Of a stretch of DNA of 64,000 bases, positions 27,524 through 37,300 are shown piece after piece. The notes below the pieces were generated by a model. The model saw only the letters and a list, made by a program, of their open reading frames with translations, ran no database searches and was not told the DNA's origin. Origin of the DNA: a bacterium (lineage in GTDB: Bacteria; Hinthialibacterota; Hinthialibacteria; H5-UNCL2); assembly GCA_015075175.1 (NCBI GenBank), contig JABTUV010000013.1:61355-125354 (forward strand), read 5' to 3'. Position 1 is the stretch's first letter. Every line of letters starts with the position of its first letter. Made by a program: the position numbers and the translations under genes.

Positions 27524-27758
27524 TTACGCCAGCCGCACCCCGCGCTGCTTGATATCGGGGCCGTAGGGCGAGTCCAGCTCTTCCGCCGTGTAGATATGCG
27601 GTTCGATGCGGGTGTCTATGCCGCGGCGATACTTGACCAGCTCGACTTCATGCAGAAAGCGCCCGCCCCTCGGCATGTGAGCCGAACAGGTAGGCGGCGT
27701 CAAGGGCGACGCGCCCGGCGCGTAAGGCGGCCAGGTAGGCCTGGGCCACGTCTAGCAT
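27524..27758 (-). pseudogene. MNT-type nucleotidyltransferase remnant (internally deleted)
   Basis: From an ATG at 27758 it reads LDAAYLFGSHAEGRA, the GS(x)nG nucleotidyltransferase motif, but the SDIDL metal-binding segment that should follow is missing. The sequence continues in another frame as FLHEVELVKYRRGIDTRIEP and ends DIKQRGVRLA, typical of the C-terminus of minimal nucleotidyltransferases. Total length is 235 bases, not a multiple of three. The start codon overlaps the stop of the adjacent HEPN remnant. In the family such proteins AMPylate or adenylylate a HEPN toxin partner. Without the Asp pair it cannot be active. Confidence 0.7.
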
Positions 27759-28045
27759 CTCTGAAGGAACCCGCGTAGCCACTGCCGAATCTCCTTGATG
27801 GAATTCAACACGCCCTCAGTTTATTCCCTGGTGCACAACGGGTAAACACCCTCCCGCTCATCCGGGTATCGGACCGCCAGGTTGAACCGGCTGATCATTT
27901 CAAGCTGGTTCAAGACCGGCGGTTCCGGTACCAGTCCGCACTGCTCCGCCAACCGCGCAAGGTCCTGAATACGTGGCGCGTTGCAAGTGGGAAGACAGAG
28001 AACGGGCATGATGGGTTCGGTCGCGGCGAAGGACCGTGTCGGCAT
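27753..28045 (-). pseudogene. HEPN-domain protein remnant
   Basis: Reads IQDLARLAEQCGLVPEPP and LEMISRFNLAVRYPDEREG, the conserved second half of small HEPN proteins, then stops; the C-terminus continues in another frame as NSIKEIRQWLRGFLQRC. The N-terminal half, with the RNase-type helix, is absent: beyond 28045 lies a hairpin repeat (28031-28047). Together with the overlapping MNT remnant this is a dead HEPN/MNT toxin-antitoxin module. Confidence 0.7.
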
Positions 28046-28047
28046 CC
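28031..28047. repeat. Hairpin GTCGGCATCCTGCCGAC, fragment of the triple-hairpin repeat
   Basis: A single seven-base-arm hairpin of the family seen complete at 33292-33366 and 43268-43515. It lies at the truncated 5' end of the HEPN remnant. Confidence 0.6.
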
Positions 28048-28211
28048 TGCCGACGCGGCGGCGGACGTGCGCAGCGACACCTGAAACCGCGCTTCCTGTA
28101 AGCGCTTCTACGTTGACCCGACGGTTGCGTTGTGCTATTTTTTACACGTCCCCAGTTGGACTCGGAGATCTCGCCAGGCAAGGCCACATATGCTGACGCC
28201 TGAATGCGGCG

Positions 28212-29907
28212 TACGTAGTTTCTGTTGCGGAAAGGGCTTTTGGCACGGAAATGTGGAGCGCGGCGAACGGTTGACGCTCTGAGCATCGCTCGCAGAGACG
28301 GCGAAGGCCTGTCAGAGTAACATTTCGTACTGAGATCACGATGCCTGATTTCGGGCAGACTCCTTCCCCTCAACATTTCCGCAGTCCTTTTTCAGCCCGC
28401 CCTGGCGCCAGCGCAACCAAGCTACAGTCGCGTCAGCAGCACCAGGGTTGTGGCACAGCACCGCGCAGCCCACGCTGGCGGCGAAGTTTTAAATCCCTCA
28501 TAAAGGCACCGATTCGTGCTGTAGGCCCGTTTTAACACTGATCGGCCTCCGACCCCGCGCCGGAATCGCTGTCCCGCCTTAAGATCCTCGCTCCTCTCCG
28601 TGCCGTCTCCTCCTTGGTGCGGCGCCCCAGGTTGGCGATCGAGACGGTCTTGATTTTCTCCCGCAGGCTCGCCAACTGCCCGCGCTCCGGTAGAACCCCC
28701 TGTCCGCCGCCAGCACCTCGGCAGACTCCCAAACAGGTTGCGGTGCGACTCCAGCGCCGGCGTCAAGACTCCCTGTCGTCCAGGTTCCTCTCCAGCACCT
28801 GGTAGTGTGTGATGAACTCTCCCTGCTCTGCGACAGCAGCACGCAGCCTGAACTCGATCGGTTTCGGCTTGCACTTGCATCAACAACTCGGTGTGCGGCC
28901 TGAACAGGCTGAACACCTTCTCGTCGTTGGGGACCTGCTCCCCAACAGCACCCGCCGCTCGGCTTGGTCGATGATCCGCTCCACCGTCGGCAGGCAGGTT
29001 TGTAACTCCTCGCAGGTCGCTTCCGCCAGAATCAGCGCCCCCTGTGTCCCCTGCACGCCAGCCCGTGTTGGCCAGCAGTTCGACGACTCGCGCCTGATGC
29101 CGCGACCCAGCGCACGCGTTCAATCAGCACGCGGTAGCGCGCCTTGACCCGCCGCTGGGTGGAGCGGCTGGTACTCCTTGCCGTTGCGGGCCAGGAAGGT
29201 GAAGAGCCATTTGGCAGCTTGCGTGTGGTAGCGATGCGCCAGCCCAAGCCCGGCAGTCCCTTTTGCGCCCGCTTCAGGACTCGCCGCCAGCACCCGGTAA
29301 CTGTCCCACAAGAGCGAGGCGTCGGTCAGGAAGTGATGTTGGTCGTAGGCGGTCGAGTCCATGCGCAACTTCCTCCGCTGATCTTCTCCTGGTTCACCGC
29401 GAACTCGGCCAGCGCCTGGTTCATGGCCTCCAGCGTCCGGGCCGAGAGCGCCCATCGCCTTGCAGAGGAAGGTGTGAGTCCATCATCGGGCGCGTCCCCA
29501 GCCCGACGAAGCCGCGCAGAAAACTCGCTGGTATCGATGCGACTCACTGCCGCCCGGTAGGGCAGCTGCTCGACAAACATCACCACCAGCGCCCGCAAAA
29601 TCTCCTCGCAACTGTAGGCTGCGCGGCGTCCCCTGCCGGGAGGTGGATAACTTGCCCGCCCAGTCGCGGTGCGCCAGGCGCAGCAACTCGGGTTGGCGGC
29701 CAACAGCGTGGCGATCCGCTCGTGCTTCTCCTGGTACTGCCGGACCACCTTTAAAGTTGACTTCCCGCCCCAGTTGAAGTACTGTTGCAGGTATTTTCAA
29801 GCATGGCCTGCTCCTTTCGGGTTTTGGTCTCACAACATTTACCCTACAGGGAGCAGGCCTTACTTTTACGATGGTCGATTCTGCTTTTCCGCAACAGGAA
29901 CTACGTA
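28212..29907 (-). mobile_element. Degenerate ISNCY-like insertion sequence with 19-base inverted ends
   Basis: The ends are TACGTAGTTTCTGTTGCGG (28212-28230) and its inverted partner at 29889-29907 with one mismatch. Between them the minus strand encodes pieces of an ISNCY/IS5-superfamily-like transposase: EEILRALVVMFVEQLPYRAA, SRIDTSEFSARLRRAG, LAEFAVNQEKISGG, then ASLLWDSYRVLAASPEAGAK in another frame. At least six frame changes and stops make it inactive. An inverted repeat (29805-29814 and 29850-29859) lies near the transposase start. No clear target duplication was seen. The right end lies 18 bases before the start codon of the three-gene ATPase operon. Confidence 0.75.
28422..29833 (-). 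pseudogene. Transposase remnant of the ISNCY-like element
   Basis: Fragments in three frames: 29748-29326 (YQEKHERIATLLAANPS and the MFVEQLPYRAAVSRIDTSEF core), then the DxTAxxT-like region near 29360 with LRMDSTAYDQHHFLTDASLL, then a Trp/Arg-rich C-terminal part to about 28422. The order matches an ISNCY-type DDE transposase of about 440 aa. Family name is from memory of the EALVVMFVEGLSYRD-like core and is moderately sure. Confidence 0.65.
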
Positions 29908-29925
29908 TGGGTGGAAAGTCGATTT

Positions 29926-30687
29926 ATGAGTCTGAGTGACGACGCGAAAGAATTGGGCAAACTGGCGAAAAGACTGGAGATCGCCGGGAGGGACGGTGAT
30001 CCGGTTGAATTCCAGAAAGTCGTCGGGAAGCTTTCCCAACTCGCCGCGGCCATCCCTGGCCGGTTTGAGTCGGCGCGCAAGGAAGTGGAATCCGAACTGG
30101 AAACGCTTCAGCCGGAAATGCCCGGGTATTACCCAGAATTAGAAGGGGAGCTTCGCAACAACGGATGCGATTTCACCGGCGCCTTTCCAGAATACTCGAT
30201 TTTTCCGTGCGTGTTGAAGATTCGCGTGCAGGAGAAACAGGCGGAGCTCAGCCTGGGACGAACCGTCAGGAAAACTACGAAGCTGCGCCCTGCGGTACTT
30301 GCGAAGTGGGCCAAGCAACAAAGCATTGCCTTGCAGAAGGTCCGTTTCAACCGCGAACAGTTCATGAAGAACTTGCGCAAGGCTTACGAATTGGCTACCC
30401 AGTTGCAGTACGGCGAGACGGCGGACAAATGGGACCGGCCTGCCTCACTTCACCGCATATACGAGCTGCTCGCAGGCATTGCCGCCGGCAAGCAGGGTTA
30501 TCCACGCGAACAGTTCGAGAGCGACCTAACGCGCCTAGCGAATGGCGATCCGATGATCGACGTCGAACACGGACTCACATTCGAATTGGGGTACTCTCGC
30601 AGTCAATCCGGAACTTTTCTGATCCGCCGGCCGCATGGCGCCGAGGAACGGGTGAAGACGCTCACCATATACAACAAGAAGCGCTGA
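29926..30687 (+). CDS. Hypothetical protein, first gene of three-gene P-loop operon
   Basis: Protein of 253 aa from the ATG at 29926 (GGAAAG upstream). I do not recognise the family. It has a helical, charged N-terminal half (about residues 5-70; LGKLAKRLEIAGRDGD, FESARKEVESELETLQ), a central beta-containing part (FPEYSIFPCVLKIRVQEKQA), a basic helical segment (about 125-165) and a C-terminal part ending in KTLTIYNKKR. No signal peptide or membrane segment. It looks like an adaptor or DNA-end partner of the two ATPases that follow, but that is a guess. The reading frame stays open upstream into the insertion sequence; the Met at 29926 is the first outside it. Confidence 0.7.
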   Translation: MSLSDDAKELGKLAKRLEIAGRDGDPVEFQKVVGKLSQLAAAIPGRFESARKEVESELETLQPEMPGYYPELEGELRNNGCDFTGAFPEYSIFPCVLKIRVQEKQAELSLGRTVRKTTKLRPAVLAKWAKQQSIALQKVRFNREQFMKNLRKAYELATQLQYGETADKWDRPASLHRIYELLAGIAAGKQGYPREQFESDLTRLANGDPMIDVEHGLTFELGYSRSQSGTFLIRRPHGAEERVKTLTIYNKKR

Positions 30688-30708
30688 CGGAGCGATCGGA
30701 GGTCCACC

Positions 30709-31932
30709 ATGCCGGTATGTCGTTTCGATCTTGATCTACTTCGGCGGGGGCAGCCACCCGTCGCGGACAGCGACTTGCTCCTGGACATGACGGTCGGGAC
30801 AGAATTGTGGCTCGAGCGCGTGCGTGAACACTACCTGGAAAACTTCATTCGTCATGGAGGCAGTAAGGTCAAACTTGTAGTCGGCGGTGCGGGAACGGGG
30901 AAGAGCCATCTCCTGCGGTGGATCGCGGCGACGGCCGCGAGGATGGATTATGCCACGGTCTTTCTGAGCCTCCGGGAACCGGACGCCGAAACAGGCGACT
31001 TGCTGCGCTTCTCCAATATCGTTGAATTTTACAAAGCTGTTGCAAAACGCCTCGATCTGAATTCTCTTTGGAGCGGTGTTTGCACAAGGGTCGTCCGTGA
31101 GCTCGGTTATAAACCGGAGGACTACGACTTCGACAGGCCCATCATTTCCATGCTGGTAGAGAGAGAGCGTCTTCCTATCGCTGAGGCAAAACGGAGACTT
31201 TCGGAGGCTACAGCCAGCGCTTGGTCACACTGCGGGTTGAGCCTCGCCTTTGTGACCTTTTGCTTCAGACTCGTCGCCTGCCGAGGGGAATCCATAGAGC
31301 AGGCGCGTGCCGACCTATGCTTCCGATGGCTTTCCGGGGAGAAACTCGACTTAGCCGATGCGCGGCGAGTCATGCTTTTTGAGCGCCTCTCGAAGCCGAA
31401 TGCCCGCGTCTGGTTGTATTCGCTCGTGCGCATGCTTACGCTGGCGGGATGGTCCGGCGTGGTCGTCCTTATTGACGACCTCGATTTTCTCCCTGATGGC
31501 CTGAATCTTCAAACGGGGAGACCGTTCTACACGCCGAACCAGTGCAAAGACATTTGGGAATCGATGCGACAGCTGATCGACGAGGGCGAAAAGCTCCCGC
31601 ATCTTTTTGTTGTTCTGGGCGGGCGCTCCCCATTTATTGAGGACGAGAAAAAGGGAGTGAAAAGCTACGAGGCGCTGTGGATGCGGTTGCAGAGCGGCCT
31701 GGCGCCCGGTACCGATTTTAATCCCTGGCGTGACATCGTGGATGCCGACCTGCTCTTACGCGCCCTTGGGGGAAATAGCTTCTGCGAGCAAGTGGGAACC
31801 TCCTTGTCCAATGTGCTCGAGCAGCGCGGTCATGCGCGGCTATACAAGGAATTCACGCCGGATGCTGAAGACTCGCTGCTCAGGCAGCGCGTGCGAGAGG
31901 CCGCAACCATGGCGGATGGTGAGGTAGCATGA
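30709..31932 (+). CDS. P-loop ATPase A (BREX-ATPase-like), second gene of three-gene operon
   Basis: Protein of 407 aa. Walker A is GGAGTGKSHLLRW (about residues 58-70) and Walker B is VVVLIDDLDFL (about 251-261), with a conserved LFVVLGGRSPF sensor-like strand (about 305). The order and the DxxD-type Walker B resemble the ORC/STAND-like ATPases annotated near BREX and related defence genes, but the match is weaker than for the next gene. A strong GGAGG ribosome binding site sits six bases before the ATG. It overlaps the next gene by four bases (ATGA), so the two are translationally coupled. Confidence 0.8.
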   Translation: MPVCRFDLDLLRRGQPPVADSDLLLDMTVGTELWLERVREHYLENFIRHGGSKVKLVVGGAGTGKSHLLRWIAATAARMDYATVFLSLREPDAETGDLLRFSNIVEFYKAVAKRLDLNSLWSGVCTRVVRELGYKPEDYDFDRPIISMLVERERLPIAEAKRRLSEATASAWSHCGLSLAFVTFCFRLVACRGESIEQARADLCFRWLSGEKLDLADARRVMLFERLSKPNARVWLYSLVRMLTLAGWSGVVVLIDDLDFLPDGLNLQTGRPFYTPNQCKDIWESMRQLIDEGEKLPHLFVVLGGRSPFIEDEKKGVKSYEALWMRLQSGLAPGTDFNPWRDIVDADLLLRALGGNSFCEQVGTSLSNVLEQRGHARLYKEFTPDAEDSLLRQRVREAATMADGEVA

Positions 31933-33215
31933 TGCATGAATACCCCAAGGAACGGCAGCGGGCGATAAGGATTATCGAGTCATTACGCTCCGGCGTGCCC
32001 ACGCGGGAATCCACGCTGGATCTGCCTGACGTGCGCCCCGGCCTGCGGGACCTTATCGAAAAGGACCTCGATCGGCTCGCTGCGGGTGAAAGGGTATGCG
32101 GCAGGATCATTTGGGGCGAATATGGCCAGGGCAAGTCGCATCTCCTTCACATGGTGGCCCATTGGGCCCTCGATCGGGGGTTCGCCGTCAGCCTGCTCAC
32201 CCTCAGCCGGGAAATCTCGGGACAGAGTCTGTTCCAACTCTTTCGCCGTGCGGCTCCCATCGTTTGCGCGGCACATTCCAGCGTCCCGGGGCTGCAATCT
32301 CAGCTCGCAGGGCTGTCTCCGACAGCGCTAGTCCAGTCTCCCATTCAGTCCGACGGCCGCTATTGCCATCCCCTACCGGCGCGGGTGGCAGAACTGATGT
32401 GGCGTGTGGGTGCACCCGAGGACACGGACCAGCTTTACTACCATCTCGCGGGCGATCTCTTGAAGATGCCCGACTTGCGGCAAATCGCCAAACACGCGGG
32501 GCACGCGGATCTTCTGAAGGGTTTACCCTCATTCAGGCAGGAAGAACACGCGCCCGCGCTGTTCGGCTTATGGAGCGATCTGGCGCGGCTGTGTGGCTAT
32601 CATGGCTGGGTGATTCTCATCGACGAAGTCGAGCTCGTTTCTCGCTTGGGCAAGATAAGCCGAGCGCGGGCCTATCTCAATCTTGCCCGACTCCTACAAT
32701 GGGTAGACGGCGCGGCAACGCAGTATTCGATCTATACCTTGGGCGCCGCCGCAACTTCGCTGAAAGGTTTTTGGAACGATGGGCAACGCGGCCAACCGGG
32801 CGACATCGAGGCGATCCCGCCACTGTGCGTGGAGCGCCCAAAATTCGGTCAAGCCGGCGCCGAGGCGTTGGAAAACTTCTTCCGCCAATGCATGGACGAC
32901 GACCAGTGTCCCACGTTGCAGCCGGTAGACGAAAAACATCTAAGTAAACTCTTCGACAGCGTTATTACCCTTCATGGCGAAGCCCACGCCTGGAAGGCTT
33001 CCATGGTGCGCGAGAACCTCCGTGACTTGCCGCAAAACGCTCCTATCCGGACCCGCATCCGGGCGTTGGTAGAGATGTTGGACCGCGCCTCCGTTACCGG
33101 GATAGTCGTCCCGCCAACAACAGATGTCCTCGTCGAACCCACCGTGGGCGAGGAGCCAGGATCCTTCTCCGAGGATGACGTTGATGAAAACGGTGGAGAA
33201 CCCATTCCGACCTAG
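31929..33215 (+). CDS. P-loop ATPase B, DUF2791/BrxD-like, third gene of three-gene operon
   Basis: Protein of 428 aa. It opens with RAIRIIESLRSGVPTRES, the N-terminal signature of DUF2791/BREX ATP-binding proteins, followed by GRIIWGEYGQGKSHLLHMVA (Walker A, about residues 58-77), LTLSREISGQSLFQLFRRAA, and GWVILIDEVELVSRLGK (Walker B, about 226-242). The C-terminus is acidic (EDDVDENGGEP). In BREX loci BrxD-type ATPases act with a helicase, but no helicase, PglZ or BrxC-like gene is near. The gene shares a four-base overlap with ATPase A. The region is visibly less GC-rich than the flanking genes, suggesting transfer. Confidence 0.85.
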   Translation: MMHEYPKERQRAIRIIESLRSGVPTRESTLDLPDVRPGLRDLIEKDLDRLAAGERVCGRIIWGEYGQGKSHLLHMVAHWALDRGFAVSLLTLSREISGQSLFQLFRRAAPIVCAAHSSVPGLQSQLAGLSPTALVQSPIQSDGRYCHPLPARVAELMWRVGAPEDTDQLYYHLAGDLLKMPDLRQIAKHAGHADLLKGLPSFRQEEHAPALFGLWSDLARLCGYHGWVILIDEVELVSRLGKISRARAYLNLARLLQWVDGAATQYSIYTLGAAATSLKGFWNDGQRGQPGDIEAIPPLCVERPKFGQAGAEALENFFRQCMDDDQCPTLQPVDEKHLSKLFDSVITLHGEAHAWKASMVRENLRDLPQNAPIRTRIRALVEMLDRASVTGIVVPPTTDVLVEPTVGEEPGSFSEDDVDENGGEPIPT

Positions 33216-33291
33216 GGAGATCCCATCTTCTTCGCGGGTCAGCACCGGCCGTGGGGCGTGCGGGTGGTGCGGAGGTACACGGCCAAGCGTC

Positions 33292-33366
33292 GTGTCGGCG
33301 TGCTGCCGACACTCACGTGCGCCATCGGGGACGCGACGTCCCCGCCACCGGCGACTGCAAGTCGCC
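33292..33366. repeat. Triple-hairpin repeat at the end of the BNR gene
   Basis: Three consecutive palindromes: GTGTCGGCGTGCTGCCGACAC (21 bases, arms pair), GGGGACGCGACGTCCCC and GGCGACTGCAAGTCGCC. They abut the stop codon of the minus-strand BNR gene (33374) and lie 76 bases past the end of ATPase B, so they could end transcripts from both sides. Confidence 0.8.
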
Positions 33367-33373
33367 GCTACGG

Positions 33374-34246
33374 TCAGAAAATGCGCACCGCTTGCACCGG
33401 CGGCAGGTGCTCGGAGAGCGTGCGCCAACTCTCCCCCTGGTCCTCGCTCACCCATAGCGACCCCGTCGTGCTCCCGAACGCCAGCAGGTCCCCCTCCTCG
33501 CTGATGTCCAAGCCGTGCCGATAGGTCAGATCGTAGGCGTGCTCCTGCGGCAGTCCCTTGCGCAGCACCTCCCAGCTCCGGCCCCCGTCGCGCGTGCGCG
33601 ACACGACCACCTTCCCGTCTACCGCCATGCGCTGCTCGTCCTTCACCGCCGGCACGGTCCACACCGTCTTCGGGTCCTTGGGATGCACCACCACGGCGAA
33701 ACCGAAAACGGAAGGATCGACGTTGGTGATCTCCGTGAACGTCTCGCCCCCGTCCTCGCTCTTGAACACGCCGTTGTGGTGCTGGACCCAGAGATGATCG
33801 GGCGCGGCCTGGCACTGCGCCAGCCGATGCACGTCTTGGTTGACCAGATCATAGGCCTGCTCGGGCGGCACGTAATCCTGGCGCAAACCCTTGCCGACGT
33901 TGCGCCAGCTCCCGCCGCCGTCCTGGGTCTTCCAGACGCCGCCGCACGAGATGGCCAGCCGCAGCACGTTGGAATCGCGCGGATCCACGAGAACGGAATG
34001 AATGCCGGGATAGTCATAGCCGCCGCCGAACCAGCGCCGTCGTTCGGGCCGATCCCAAAGGGATTGCACAATCCGCCAGCTCCGACCGGCGTCCTCGGAA
34101 CGAAACAGCCCGCCCGGCGCCGTCCCGCACCACAGGACGCCCGGCTCCTCCGGCCCGCCCGCCACATTATAACTGGAGCACACCTCGGTGGTCTTGGGAA
34201 GCCCGCCCGACGGCGCCGGTGCGACCGGCCAAACGTGCGCCCGCAC
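33374..34246 (-). CDS. BNR/sialidase-like repeat protein, N-terminally truncated
   Basis: About 290 aa of BNR-type propeller repeats with Asp-box motifs: RSEDAGRSWRI, KTQDGGGSWRN, KSEDGGETFTE, RTRDGGRSWEV and VSEDQGESWRT. Related glycosyl-hydrolase-like BNR proteins are about 370-400 aa and carry one or two additional N-terminal blades that are missing here. Upstream of residue 1 is a CCCTTCGACTCGGCTCAGGG repeat (34261-34280). No signal peptide is seen. It could be a pseudogene or start elsewhere. Ligand is unknown. Confidence 0.7.
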   Translation of the reverse strand: MRAHVWPVAPAPSGGLPKTTEVCSSYNVAGGPEEPGVLWCGTAPGGLFRSEDAGRSWRIVQSLWDRPERRRWFGGGYDYPGIHSVLVDPRDSNVLRLAISCGGVWKTQDGGGSWRNVGKGLRQDYVPPEQAYDLVNQDVHRLAQCQAAPDHLWVQHHNGVFKSEDGGETFTEITNVDPSVFGFAVVVHPKDPKTVWTVPAVKDEQRMAVDGKVVVSRTRDGGRSWEVLRKGLPQEHAYDLTYRHGLDISEEGDLLAFGSTTGSLWVSEDQGESWRTLSEHLPPVQAVRIF

Positions 34247-34306
34247 ACGCCGGCAGAGACCCTTCGACTCGGCTCAGGGGAGCTGCCGGTGGTACCGGGT
34301 ACGGCG

Positions 34307-37300
34307 CTACTCGCTGGCCTGGAAGCGGAAGGTGGGCGCGCTCTGGCCCAGGTCGCTACGCAGGAACTGCGCCTCTTTGGACGGATCCACCCCGCCCGCG
34401 CCCGGCGACGCCAACAGGCTCGCCCGCACAAAGACCGTGCCCGAATGCCCCGCCAAAAGCTGCGAAAGATTGGCGTTCACGTCGTTGTTCTTGAAGCCGT
34501 TGGGCTGGCCGATGGTCAGGAGCGTGCCGACGGTCGTCCAGCTCGCGCCGTCGCGGCTCACCGCCAACGTGAGGTCGCCGTTGCTCGTGGGCGCCGTCAA
34601 TCGCGCCTCCAGTTGCGCCGTCTTGATGGCGAACTCGACCGGAATGGCAAAGACCACCGAGCCTTCCAGACCGGCCAACAGCGGGGCAAAGAAACGCTGA
34701 TTGTCCAGCCGCGTCAGGTCGGCGTTCTCATAGCTGACCGCCATGCCCGCAATCACAGCAGGCTGGAACGGGCGCTGCAACCCCGGCGCCGGGATGCCCG
34801 CACTGAACAGGTTGAAGGCGACCTCCATGCGCCGCGGCGGGTTGGTCGGCGTTACGGTCGGCGTATGCGTGGGGGTACTCGTGGGCGGACGGGTACTGGT
34901 GGAAGTCGGCGTGCCCGTATCCGTCGGCGTGGGCGTAAGGGTAAACGTCGGCGTATCCGTCGGCGTGGGGGTAGGGGTGCGCGTCAGGGTGGCCGTGGGC
35001 GTGGGCGTGGCCGTGTTTTCCGGCTGCAACCCCACCATGATCTCCTGGAAGGTCATATCCACGCGCGGCACAATGCTGCGCACGCGAATCTTGTACGCCT
35101 TCCCATCGCGCGTCAGGATGGCGAACACGTCGCCGATGCGCGCGTCCAGCGGGAAGACGGTGTATTGCGACGGCGGCGGCGCGGGCTGCTCGTTGAAGGC
35201 CGTCGCGGGCAGCTGCAAGGCGCCCGTGAAGCGCGCGTGCAGCTGCGCGAATCCCGGCTGCACGAACACCAGCACGAAATCGTCCTCTCCGCTGCCGTTG
35301 GCGGGCGCGGGAACCATCCCACCCAGATCCTGATTGGCGGAGAAGTCCCAACCCAGGTTGCCGTTGGTCTGCCAGTTGGTAATGCGGTGCGCGCCGGCCA
35401 TGGGACGATCCAGCGCATCCAGGAGGCTGCCGCGGCGCGCCAGCGTGCGCCGAAACATGGGCCAGTAAGGCTCCAACAGCGGAGTTCCGCCGTGGAACTG
35501 AGAGATGAAGAAGGAGAGCGCGCCCTCGCCGAGGACCCCGCCCTCCCCGTAGAGCGCCAAGTCGCCCACCTTGCCCGCGCCCGCGCTCTTCCAGGCGTGC
35601 GACATGATGAAAAGATCGCGGCTGTCGACCTGGCCGTCGCCGTTCAGGTCGGCGACCGAACCGGATACCGGCGCGGGCGCCAGCCCCGCCAGATCGTAGA
35701 GATAGAGGCGTCCGCCCAGGCGCGCCTCATCATAGACGCCGAAGCCCAGCTCCAGAAAGCCGTCGCCGTCCACGTCACCCAGAACCGGCGTGCAGCGGAT
35801 GCCGTTGTCCAGGCCGTCATGCCGGCTGGTATCGATCGGGAACCCGACGACCGGCGAGCCGTCGATCTCGAATCCGTAAACCTTGCCGTCGTCGCAGCCG
35901 ACCACGATCTCGGGCGCGCCGTCGCCGTCCACGTCGCCGAGTACGGGCGACGAGAAGATTTCTCCGCCCAGTTGGATGGGCCAGCCGGGCAGGTAGACGG
36001 CGACGTTCTCCGTATCGCTGGGAGGCAGCGCCAGGGACAGGACGTGCAGAAGGCCCGAATCGCTGCCCACGATGATGTCCAGTTTGCCGTCGCCGTCCAG
36101 GTCGGCCAGCGTGGGCGAGGAGTCGATGTCGGCGTCGCCGGTCGGAGCGGCCAGACGGCTGATGGGCCGCCGGCCCGCGGTACTGGCGGGCGCCGTCTGC
36201 AACACGGGAATGCGCGCCAGCAACCGGCCGATGTGGTCGAGCACGTACAGCCGTCCGTCGGACGAGCCGACCACGATCTCGGGCCGGCCGTCGCCGGCCA
36301 CGTCGCCGATGGCGGGTGAGGAGACGATGGTGTCGCCGGTCACTACCCGAGCGCGCTCTGCGCCGTTGTCGTCGATCAGGTAGATCAGACCGTCGTACCC
36401 GGCGGCGACCACTTCATCACGGCCGTCGCCGTCCAGGTCGGCCAGGGCGGGTGAGGACCGCATGGGCAAAAGCCCGGCGGTCGCTGAGAACGGCCAGCCC
36501 GCGACCAGGCTGCCGTCGATGTTATGGGCATACACCTTGCCGTCCTCGCAGGTGAAGACCATCTCGCGATCCGAATCGCCGTCAAGTTCTCCCACCGCGA
36601 CCGTGGAGTAAACGTCGGCGCCGACGCGGATGAGGCGCAAGAAGTTGGCCTGTTGCGCGGGCGTCGTTCCCGCCTTGGCATCTGGAGTGCGGCTGCTTGC
36701 TGCCGCCTCGGGGGCGAAGCTGGCGAAGCCGCCGCGATCGTCGCTTCTGTCCACGACCGAGAAGGCGACCTCGGGCGCCCACTCCGCCCCGGCCGCCTGC
36801 CAGCCGGGCGCGGCCTTGCTGGGACCGGGCGCATTCACCTTCACGATGTGCAAAGCGTCGCTGTCCGACCCGAAGATGAGTTCGGGCCGGCCGTCGCCGT
36901 CCACGTCGGCCAACGTGGGGGAAGAAATGATCGGGAGAGGCCGCGTGGCCCCGCCGACCACGCCGTTGACGCCCGCCAGCCGTCCCTGGCTGTCCGCGCC
37001 CAGCGCCGGGCGGCCGTCCGCCTTGAAGGCGTAAATGTTGCCATCGAAGCTGCCGATCACCAGTTCGTTCACGCCGTCATGGTCCACGTCGCCGATGAGC
37101 GGCGAAGAGCGGTGCGAGCCGCCGGTCAGCTTGGGCCAGCCGGCGACCAGTTGCGGAGCCACGCCCGCGGGAGGCGGCGTGACGATCGGCGTTTCGCTGC
37201 GCGTGGGCGTCGGGGTGCGCGTGGGGGTGGGTGTGTTGGTATCCACCGGCGTGGTGGGGCTGGGCGTGGGCGTGAAGGTGGGCGTATTCACGCCCGGCGT

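Noticed and set aside
29785-29925. Upstream start of the first operon protein inside the insertion sequence
   Set aside because: Those codons belong to the inverted end of the element, and the Met at 29926 has a ribosome binding site.
29926-33215. Calling the three genes a BREX locus
   Set aside because: PglZ, BrxC, PglX and helicase genes are absent within the window on both sides; only the last ATPase is BrxD-like.
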